Below are positions 55,895 through 64,000 of a DNA stretch of 64,000 nt, piece after piece. Positions within the stretch are counted from its first letter, which is position 1; every line of letters starts with the position of its first letter. The notes beneath the pieces are model-generated. The model made no database searches and was not told the DNA's origin. It saw only the letters and a list, made by a program, of their open reading frames with translations. Source of the stretch: Pisaster brevispinus (taxonomy: Eukaryota; Echinodermata; Asteroidea; Forcipulatida; Asteriidae); contig JAMKCF010000177.1 in the NCBI GenBank assembly GCA_023634235.1, forward strand, positions 1 through 64,000. The letters run 5' to 3'. Both the position numbers and the translations under genes were made by a program.

Positions 55895-56827
55895 CTGCAG
55901 AAGACATATGGACACAATTAAGGAAATCATCACTGGACTGGCGGTAAAATTGACTTTATCAACAGTCTAGCACATACATTCTGAACCCATTGCAATTTGT
56001 TAATCTGAGTGTCAGGCAAACCCCTAAAATAAGTTTTCACAATTATTTAACCTGCTGGTCACAAAAGCATGAATAATTTTGTTCTGTGCAACAGTCATGA
56101 GTATTTACGGATGTGTCAGATATTAAAAAGGCTATAATTAATGCTTATCAAGTGTCAAGCGTGAATTAAACAAAAGCCCCAAATTCCTTACTGAGATGGA
56201 TGGTGATATAAGTAACATAACAACCTTGGGTTCATTGCATGGTGAGGTATCAATGTATATTCGGTTTGTGGTAACATGTGTATAAAAAAGTATCTACTTT
56301 GCTGTGTAGATTCGTTATTTGAGGTTTTGTCTTGCTATTTATTCTACTGTCGCGGAGTAGATTTCGGAATTCAGGAGACTATACTTACTTTTAAAAAAGA
56401 ACTGTACTGCTTATTAACTACTATACCTAGAGGGAAGGTAGGAAATCGGCCGGGACCATTACTGTCGCTTAGAGGGGACTTCTCCTTATTAACTTCACTG
56501 CTGCGGAGTGCGTTCTTAATTTGTCTCAACGTTTCGACTAGCCTGCAAGGGGTCCATTTGCAAAGGGGTCAATAATCTCTACTGATATTAATGGAGATTT
56601 GTCACACGCGGTATAGACCGTCGGCCGTCCAGTCGTATCTTACAGTCTTGTTCTCTTCAACAGAGGGTTTACTCAGTAACCACTCAAAAACGAAGATAAT
56701 AATACCAACTTGCAATTTTTGCTTGCTCCCACGCTCAAATGTTGCACATTATTTCGTAATTTGACGACAAAAATCGCCCTAATTTGTGCAACGATATACG
56801 GTAACTGAGTCAGGCGCGAGTAGGTTG

Positions 56828-57085
56828 TCCAATGAAATTTGGTCTCTCATCAGGCAATTGACCAATCAAAATTGGTCTTATGGAAGCGTGCGGATATACG
56901 AAGGAACGCGCTGCGACGTATTATGTAGAAGCGAATCGCATTTACGAGTTTGCACAATTTGGAGATTGCGCTGCTCATTTTGCGTTTCCAGACTGGGCAC
57001 TGAATCTGAAAATTTAACAAAATTTTGCGCAATCTCGATATTGTGCAAATCTATAAAATGCGCTCTGCATAAACAAAATTTTCAC
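56828..57085 (+). promoter_or_regulatory. Promoter-like region: two CCAAT boxes and a TATA box
   Basis: TCCAATGAAATT at 56828, ACCAATCAAAATTGGT at 56861 (a CCAAT box within a palindrome), and CTATAAAATG at 57051, 60 bp before an ATG at 57111. The spacing is that of a compact TATA promoter such as those of histone genes, but no histone frame follows. Confidence 0.4.
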
Positions 57086-57110
57086 GCAGCTGGATCGTCA
57101 TGTGGGCAAC

Positions 57111-59351
57111 ATGTCAGAAACAGACAGCGAGAAGCAGTCTAATTTACGGTGTTATGCCCATTTGTGTGATGTTCATGAAGCCTTTTACACCTATAACTGA
57201 AACATAGTGGACAAAATTCAGACAATGTGTGCAGATTTGAAAGGAACTTGACGGAAAATCAGCTGAAATAGCGAGGTGTTTCTTGCAAGATAGTGGCGGT
57301 GATGGTGCAGCTTGCGCTGCACTACTCCTAGAACTATTCGGTTCGTTCCGCTATCGTCTCCCCGACCCTCATAGGTCATCATGTACAAAATCCTATTCGA
57401 AAATTTTTCCCCTTCACGTTTATGCACCTGGACTTCTCTTTTGAAAAGCTCGCCAAAATTAGGCTCTATGTATTCATTGTTTTCACAGTGAGCTCGGGGT
57501 GGGTCCAGAAAATCCACTCCGCAAAAAAAAGGTGCAAAAAATGATAAATTCCCATCGTTATTCGGAATCGTCGCCTTCCGACAACAAAAATGGCCGCCGT
57601 CGCTTGTATCACTGGTATGCTGCGCGCAACGCTGGTTCACAATAACCAACGGTTTACGTATAAAAGATAAGCCATTGATTATTGTGGACCAGTGTTGCGC
57701 ACAGAATACTATTGAATACCAGCTTAAGGCATGTCGTGGACCAGCGTTGCACGCAGCATACCAGTGATACAAGCGACGGCGGCCATTTTTGTTATCGGAA
57801 GGCGACGAATCTGAATAAACGATGGGAATTTATCATTTTTTGCACCTTTTTTTTGCGGAGTGGATTTTCTGGACCCACCCCGAGCTCACTGTGAAAACAA
57901 TAAACACATATAGCCTAATTTTTGCGAGCTACGTTTTCAAAAGAGAAGTCCAGGTGCATAAACGTGAAGGGGACAAAGTTTCGAATAGGATTTTGTACAT
58001 GATGACCTATGAGGGTCGGGGAGACGATAGCGGAACGAACCGAATAGTTCTAGGAGTAGCGCTGTACTAAGTTAGTACCTAACGCAACGATGGTGGTTTT
58101 CCCCCTTTTCATCGGAAGGGTTACCAATATTTCACGGATGCTACAAACAAAACAAAGACGGGCTGTACTTGCCAGGCAGAAGCGAGATAAGGAACATGTG
58201 CCTGCTGCTGAAGGTTAGAGAATTGTTTCAAGTTATATATTGAACATTTATTTTTGACATTTGTGACTGCATGTTATTGTTATTTTATTGTTACTAATGT
58301 TAGTTACTATAAGGTTGAGTACTCAACAGACTTAGAAAAAAGTGGTCTCTTGCTCTTATTATATAGACTTACTCTGAGATTGGGTGGCTAGCTGCGAAAC
58401 TGTACCGCAGTAGCTATTGTATTCGCTACCAACATTTCTATTTTTAAAAGTTTTATAGAGCTGGGGCGGTGAGTCAAAATAAATTGGTCCACATGTTCAA
58501 CATGTTGTTTCAACTGGTTATGTACACAATCGCACCATCATGATGGGTAGAACAAATTTTGCCCTGGCTTCATCCTTCAATGTAAATGTCACAAAAATGT
58601 TTTTAAAAAGAAAGACACAAAAAACCCAAGAGGTGTTCATGCACGTATTGCACGGACACAGAACAGGTATAAAGAACATGTTGGGCATTCAGACCCATAT
58701 TTGTACACAGTACTGTTTGTAGCCCTGATGTCTAAGGTTCATGACCAAGACTCAAGAGCTACGTTTATCAGCTACACTAAGTCTTGGGTAGGTGCAGTAA
58801 TCAGTAACCCTCCTCCCAGTCCCAGTGGCCTTTGCACGAAGGGTAATGGCTCGTATTGTATACATTTTTTGTACTAACTATAAACTAGTAGTAGAAACTA
58901 CAGGCGATATGACTAATGAGCCATTTCTGTCGGAGTGTCCATATTTGCAAGATTTTCAAAACTTTTACAAATAAAAAAAAATCTGAAAGGGAACAGAAAT
59001 TGTCTCCATGAGTTGGGAATTAATTATAGCACTGAATAAATTATTTAATTCCTCAACAGATCGACAAAAAAATTCACAAGAGACTGTCGAGTTGCCAGTT
59101 GTAGTGACTTCCATAAAATGGTTCCCACCTTTGTATTTTTAAAACTGTTTTGCTTGTTTTTGTTTAAAAAGTATTATTATTTACATTTTAGAAAAATCAT
59201 TGGTGCCAAATGTGTTATTTAAAGAGGAAATTAATTTTGTTATGTATTTTTTTCCCAACCAGATCCCAGTGAATCTTCTCACATCAGAGAGGAGGACTCG
59301 GAGAATGCTCATTTAACAAATGTTAACCTATTATTTCAACACTTTGAATAA
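57111..59351 (+). CDS. Candidate small three-exon gene, 73 aa, unknown
   Basis: Exons 57111-57148, 58119-58213 and 59263-59351 join in frame (38 + 95 + 89 = 222 nt) with donors ACG/GTGTTA and AAG/GTTAGA and acceptors TTTCATCGGAAG and TTTCCCAACCAG. The product starts MSETDSEKQSNLR, has a basic middle (TKQRRAVLARQKRDKE) and an acidic tail (SSHIREEDSENAH). No family is recognised. An alternative internal exon at about 58604-58666 (basic, C-x-C-x-x-C) would also keep an open frame, changing the last exon to an 18-residue end. The upstream CCAAT/TATA region and agreeing phases are the support; all of it is inference, and the first donor is weak. AATAAA occurs at 59720. Confidence 0.35.
57315..58068. 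repeat. Inverted repeat with ~320-bp arms
   Basis: Arm 57315-57635 and its complement 57741-58068 match closely (for example GGACCCACCCCGAGCTCACT and CGGGGAGACGATAGCGGAAC), with a 105-bp spacer that itself repeats part of the arm (ACCAGTGTTGCGCACAG). Both arms contain GGCGGCCATTTTTGTT. The open frames across it are shadows of the fold. It fits inside intron 1 of the candidate gene 57111-59351. Confidence 0.85.
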
Positions 59352-59359
59352 TACAAAAT

Positions 59360-61040
59360 GTGTGTATCAATTACCAATGAAGTGTGATAAGATAAAGAAT
59401 TGAAATGTAAATGCAACGTTAATGTCCTTTTCCTTTGTCTTTATGCACACAAACCATGACCATTATGACATGATATTATGTGGTTCTTTTTGTAAGTTAT
59501 GAGTTTGTTATTCATACAGGGGACTGTTTTAAAACTCACACAGAGCTGTGGTGTGAAATTTAAACAAAATTTAATGCACAAAGGAATGGGTTTTGTTAAC
59601 AGATGATAACAACATTTGTAGGACATATTTAGTCCAAAACTATATTTAAGTACAAAACCTAATAATTTATTAAATTCAGCATTTATATTTTTGATTATGC
59701 AAGTTGAATTGACATTCAATAAATTCAAAGATGGAAATATCTGAGGTTTGTCACTTTTTCTAAGGGCTGTTTTGACATACTTTGTGGGTTAAAAAGTATA
59801 TCAAAAACTCCAGTTATTTTCGATCAACATGAAATAGTTTGCTTATTTATTTGGCAAGACTGAACCCCCCTCCCCCAGCCAGTTTTTTTTTATACTTGTG
59901 ATGTACCCCATTCCTTTCCATGTGTTACACCTGAATTGTTAATTGCCTGGAAATAGTGTGTTAGAGATTTAACAATTTCACAATGGATCAACTGACCTAT
60001 AGCATGTTCCCCACCACATAAACACCAAGTACAGTTGAAAAGTAGTGTTCCAATAGTTGATATAAGCATACAAACTTTTAGAAATGTTTTTAGCATACAT
60101 GATCTTTAAAATTATAAAGGTTTCCACATCATAATCTGATTTTTTTTTTTTTGGGGGGGGGGGGTAAACTGTGCCTAGCTGGATAAAGCCTCTCTTTTTT
60201 GGTCAATTGAGGGCGCTGTTTTTCTTATGTTTTTCCTTATGTTCAAAAATGTGACATTTTATCCGTGAATTACACATTAATGTGCAACATTTGAGCGTGG
60301 GAACAATTGGATTCTTGCTCAGACACATATTATCTACAACTGGGATAAATTTCATGCAAACCCTCTCCGGAGAGAACAAGAATCGTTTTCTAGAAGGATT
60401 TCAGAGCCACGGCCCATAGTCTAGTAGTCCATTTTGTGGAGTCAAACATTTGATTCTACAAAATGGCGGACTGTGTTAGTTCACGAAGTAAAAGGGAAAA
60501 ACACAAAATTTCGAGGTTTATCTGTGTAGATCATTGTACTCTACCTTTAAAATATCTGTACCTACCATTTTTTCATTGCAGCGCTTTTATAGACCAAGAC
60601 CGCCCAATACGAAGGCAATGGTTTTCACAGTGATTTTTTAATTATTTTTCACCTAAAGAAATGGTATTTTTATGGTGTTGTTGATGTTGGCTTTTCGGCA
60701 CGCTTGTGGGAAAAGCCTTTGTTTTCGTCCTGTTATTTGTTATCTTCTTTTTTACTTTTTAGCTGTTCTAGGCCTATGTGAAAATTGATATCGAGTCTTG
60801 GTAATGTCACCACATGTCACGTGACGTCACAATAAAGGAACACTTTTCAAAGGTCATATTGTATCTACAAAAGTACCGGCCTGATTGAGTTAGGCCCTTG
60901 TGTAATGTGAACAGGAACGTGTAACAGGTGAACATGGAGATGACGTCAGGATGAGGTCATCACGTGTTTTTTTTAATTTATTGTTTTTACTTTTTACCAT
61001 TAAGAATATATCTTCAAGTAATAAACCACAAGGGAAACTG
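59360..61040. other. No gene seen
   Basis: AT-rich with a G-run at 60153-60164, CRE-like CACGTGACGTCAC at 60818 and a near-inverted TGATGACCTCATCCTGACGTCA at 60940-60960. No exon or RNA gene supported. Confidence 0.45.
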
Positions 61041-61050
61041 ACTGAGTAAC

Positions 61051-61432
61051 TTTTAAATAATTTGGGTTTGAACAAAGAAAATTTGACTGGAACCAAAGAA
61101 CTCCGGATTAACGTACCAGCGCTCTACCAACTGAGCTATCCAGCCCTATGTTGGCGGTCTCCCCATTAGTCAATATATTTGTTTGGGGTGCCACTCAGAA
61201 GCCATTCAACTGAGCTATCTAGCCCTATGTCTTTGTTTGGAGGTGCCAGTCAGAAGCCATTCAACCGGTTGAATGGCTTCTGACTGGTACCCCCGACGTA
61301 GATATTGACTAATAGGGAGACCGCCAACATAGGGCTGGATAGCTCAGTTGGTTGAGTGCATGTACGTTAATCCAAAGGTCGTTGGTTGTAGTCCCGCTCC
61401 AGTAAATTTTTCTTTGTTCAAACCCAATTTAG
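61051..61432. mobile_element. Inverted pair of tRNA-derived SINE-like sequences
   Basis: The right copy (61332-61402, plus strand) reads GGGCTGGATAGCTCAGTTGG ... GGTTGTAGTCCCGCTCC: pol III A box TAGCTCAGTTGG and B box GGTTGTAGTCC, a tRNA-like head. The left copy (about 61091-61146) is on the minus strand. Outer ends AATTTGGGTTTGAACAAAGA and its complement pair too, and the centre is CAACCGGTTG at 61263-61272. A fragment of the head repeats at 61208-61225. It is not a functional tRNA, because the acceptor stem does not pair. Confidence 0.65.
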
Positions 61433-61514
61433 AATATATCTTGTGAACGAAACGATCTGACTAAAATTCTTCTTGCAACAGGCTTGGTAGGTGATAGATG
61501 CATCCGCTCAAGTC

Positions 61515-61544
61515 TGATGTCTTCATGACATCATCAAGCACGTG
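61515..61544. promoter_or_regulatory. Palindromic CRE-like site with E-box (unit 3)
   Basis: TGATGTCTTCATGACATCA followed by CACGTG, the counterpart of 7423-7452 with one change in the left half. Confidence 0.3.
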
Positions 61545-61700
61545 TCCTGTGACATCACATTAAAGATGACCTGTTTTGGATTCTTATTTTTTATTTGGGG
61601 GGTTTCTATGACGACACGCGAGTCAATTTTATTGTATGACATTGACAGTTGACTTGACCAACTGTCCCACACTTTGAAACTTGACATGCAACTTGCTTAC

Positions 61701-61844
61701 CAACGCCAAGCGCCAACACTATAGTCAGCTGGGCGACACTGGTGGTCAGGGAACCTGCGATGAACGATGACCCAATCAGTAGTCCACTCGCCATAACCAT
61801 GAAACGGGTACCAAGCAAGGACTCCAGTGGTTCTGCAAGTGGAC
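61701..61844 (-). CDS. MCT-like transporter, unit 3, exon 2
   Basis: 144 nt, acceptor TTGGTTGCAG, donor GTTG then GTAAGC. Codes PLAEPLESLLGTRFMVMASG and LLIGSSFIAGSLTTSVAQL; I-to-M and I-to-L changes from units 1 and 2. Exon 1 of this gene is not in the window. Confidence 0.9.
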
Positions 61845-61974
61845 CTGCAACCAAATTTCAAGACCATCTTTTGTGTGTAATAAAGAACTCTGTATTATTC
61901 ATTCCAAACCTATAGAGAAGAAGCCATCAACCAGAGTGGATAAGGCCATATAACATGGGTCATTTTTCTGTTCG

Positions 61975-63990
61975 TTCGTGCAACACAGCTGGGGATTACT
62001 TACTTTTTTCACCATACAAAGAAAATGCCATACTAATGTCAAATTCACTTATCCCCAGATGTATTTCGTGCACATGGATGAGAAAATGACGAAAAAATGA
62101 CCGTAATTCAGTGAAAAAATAATGATTTTACCCAATCAACAATCTGCCCCAACTGAGAATCCAGTACGCAGAGCAAGTTCACTTAACTTGCTCTGCACAC
62201 TTTACTTGGTATAATTACCAGACGTTTTGTTTGGTTGTTTTTGTTTTGTTTAGTTTTTGTTTGGGTTTTTTTTTTGGGGGGGGTTATAATTTGTGTACCT
62301 AAACGACATAGATAGGAATTAATTTTGTACATGTTGCTTGAATGTAATTAATCACATTTACTGTTAGATCATTAGTTAGAATGCTTTTGAATCCTTTGTG
62401 ATTTCAAACCCCAGTGAGAATCTTTTTGAAAACAATCTTTTTTGGAAACTTTTACACCATTATGTTTGGAAGCTAGCACTGTTGATTAATGGTTTTTGAG
62501 AAATTACAGAAAACGAACTGAAAGAGCAATTTTTTTATTTAGCATACAAATGCGTACAGTGCTGCTGACATTTGTTCTGACAGTTGGGGGGCAGAAGATG
62601 AGCAGGGTGGGGGTCTATCAGCATCGGGGGGGGGGTCTATCAGATTAAGAGCATTTTGTGAAATCTGCTAAAACATAACTATTTTCATGTTAGGGTACTT
62701 TTGTCTTTCATGTTTTGTTGAAATGTCACATGATTTGACTGAGCTGGGTTTAATTGCTTCGGACTTGGTCATGGGCTGAGAGTTGAAGTGAGAACATTAT
62801 AATAAATATTTACTTTGACAAATGATGTTCATTGTAAACGTTGAAGTGAAATCATTCTTAATAATTAGCGGTGTATAAATGAAATATGGAATTCACGGTA
62901 TAACAAGTATTTATATTTTTATTTTTCCCTTTCCTCGAAAACCAGGCCCCAACATAGATGAAGACCATGGAGAATGCTCTGGTTTGAGCTCTGGCTTCTT
63001 TCTTCAAACATTTCTTAAACATACTCAATGAAAACGTATAGAATTTTACAACTTGGTGTACAGACAGTGTAACAATAAGGAAGTTGTAAATCAACTGCAT
63101 TTTTGTAGCACGTGGATAATTTATTCTGCAAAGTAATTATGTAAACTCACAAATCAAAACTTAACCTTTTGGCAGGCCGCAGTGCAAGTTTCATTTAATC
63201 TAACAAAGAAATAAGTAACATCTTCAGATTAGTTGTTTTTGGCTCTTACCAAAACAATTTGCCATCCACGACATATTTCTGACACAGCTGAAAGGGAATT
63301 TGGTAACACTGTACATATGTAAATTCTTTTTATTGAAATGAAAAAACCTGTGCCATGAGATGCATGTACAGGATGTACAAGGGCTGCTTTGGCAAACACC
63401 ACATTTCATTATGCTTGATCTATAAACATGATAAAGTTTAAAAAGGGGGGGACACACCCCATCCCCCACCCCATCCCACCCCATCCCCACCCCCGGGCAA
63501 GACCAATACTCAATATGAAAGTTTCCACCACTACCCTACCCAAGGGATGCTTTGGCAAACACCACATTTCATTATGCTTGACCTATAAAGTTTAAAAGGG
63601 GGGACACACCCCCATCCCCCACCCCAATCCCACCCCACCCCCACCCCCACCCCAATCCCACCCCCACCCCAATCCCACCCCACCCCCACCCCCACCCCCG
63701 GGCAAGACCAATACTCAAGATGAAAGTGTCCAACACCACCCTACCCAAGGGCTACTTTGGCAAACACCACATTTTATTTTGCTTGAACTTTTGAAGCATA
63801 TCAACACAGTGCTTTAGTGTATGGCAAATGCAGCCTATTAGTAAAATGACATTATTCATAGTTTTATTAATAACCCCCCAATTAATTAATGTGCCGTTTT
63901 CACGCATGGGGATAAGCTGTTTTGGATTGAGATACATATTTGCAACCCATTCAAAGTAGTTTTAAGTAATCCCCAGCCGTGTTGCACGAA
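61975..63990. mobile_element. Candidate 2.0 kb non-autonomous element with 28-bp TIRs
   Basis: TTCGTGCAACACAGCTGGGG at 61975 (continuing ATTACTTA) is inverted at 63963-63990 with one mismatch. Unit 3 stops matching units 1 and 2 shortly before the left end, so this may be an insertion in intron 1 of the unit 3 MCT gene. No transposase is encoded; the interior is AT-rich with G- and C-runs. Flanking duplications could not be established. Confidence 0.55.
63375..63790. repeat. ~185-bp tandem repeat with C-rich core
   Basis: TTTGGCAAACACCACATTTC ... GGGGACACACCCCCATCCCC ... GGGCAAGACCAATACTCAA ... CACCCTACCCAAGGG occurs about 2.3 times (63389, 63550, 63758). The cores are runs of CCCCACCCC/CCCCAATCC of different length, G-quadruplex-prone on the complementary strand. 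Confidence 0.8.
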
Positions 63991-64000
63991 AATTTAAAAA

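Larger units (their letters stand above)
56445..61431. other. 5 kb insertion in intron 2 of unit 3
   Basis: Units 1 and 2 read GGAAGGTAGGAATATATCTT (7331) without interruption; unit 3 reads GGAAGGTAGGAA, then 5 kb of unrelated sequence, then AGAATATATCTTGTG. The insertion contains a promoter-like region, a candidate small spliced gene on the plus strand, a large inverted repeat and, at its right edge, an inverted pair of tRNA-derived SINE-like sequences. TSDs are not evident. Confidence 0.8.
52272..64000. repeat. Unit 3 of the tandem array (partial, diverged, continues beyond the window)
   Basis: Begins with CTCACATTTCCAAG as units 1 and 2. To about 52800 it is almost identical to them; from about 52935 it shows many substitutions and indels. 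It contains MCT exons 4, 3 and 2; exon 1 must lie beyond 64000. It carries its own insertions at 53200-54110, 56445-61431 and 61975-63990. Confidence 0.9.

Noticed and set aside
57111..57200. Histone gene, suggested by the CCAAT/TATA layout and the MSETDSEK start
   Set aside because: The frame stops after about 29 codons without splicing, has no histone fold, and no 3' histone stem-loop is seen.
57218..57772. 184-codon minus-strand frame across the inverted repeat
   Set aside because: Most of it is mirrored by the 57682-58070 frames on the other arm; it has no domain and exists because of the fold.
61332..61402. Functional tRNA gene
   Set aside because: A and B boxes are present, but the acceptor arms do not pair and the sequence belongs to a palindromic SINE-like structure.

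Overview
This is eukaryotic, intron-containing, AT-rich DNA crowded with mobile elements. The element families (tyrosine-recombinase retrotransposon, Ty3/gypsy, GIY-YIG/Penelope-type fragments, foldback arrays, TA-flanked MITEs), the invertebrate style of the one clear host gene, and MITE ends such as CAGGGCCCAATTTCATAGAG suggest a marine invertebrate deuterostome, most likely an echinoderm. That assignment is inference; no rRNA or marker gene is present.

The backbone is a tandem array of one host gene on the minus strand, a monocarboxylate-transporter-like (SLC16/MCT, major facilitator) gene. By eye it resolves into four exons with canonical splice sites, all introns in phase 1, giving 1266 nt or 421 aa. 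Unit 1 is 4177-28324, unit 2 is 28325-52271, and unit 3 starts at 52272 and runs out of the window with its exon 1 unseen. Units 1 and 2 are nearly identical over about 24 kb, including their transposons. Unit 3 is like them through exon 4 and then diverges, with a different ~5 kb insertion in intron 2. The left 4.2 kb (unit 0) holds a diverged piece of the same backbone, a broken RecQ-like helicase exon and a large foldback element.

Each complete unit carries, from left to right: MCT exon 4; an inverted array of AT-rich palindromic monomers in intron 3; exon 3; exon 2; a complete 5.5 kb tyrosine-recombinase (Ngaro/DIRS-type) retrotransposon in intron 1; exon 1; a TA-flanked MITE inside an older gag remnant; a GIY-YIG fragment between short inverted repeats; a GC-rich patch with three YY1-like motifs; an orphan copy of MCT exon 2 with a GC splice donor; a second GIY-YIG fragment; and a 3' LTR plus internally deleted pol of a Ty3/gypsy element. 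The unit boundary cuts the gypsy element in gag.

The most notable structures are: (a) the tyrosine-recombinase retrotransposon, whose internal junction of terminal repeats lies inside what looks like a spliceosomal intron of gag; (b) two unrelated foldback elements built the same way, as inverted arrays of short palindromic monomers; (c) a base-level recombination footprint showing that unit 2 lost a MITE by crossover between flanking direct repeats; (d) a candidate 73-aa spliced gene with CCAAT and TATA elements whose first intron holds a 0.75 kb inverted repeat. Exon joins, TSDs and identities were judged by eye and need alignment or RNA support.
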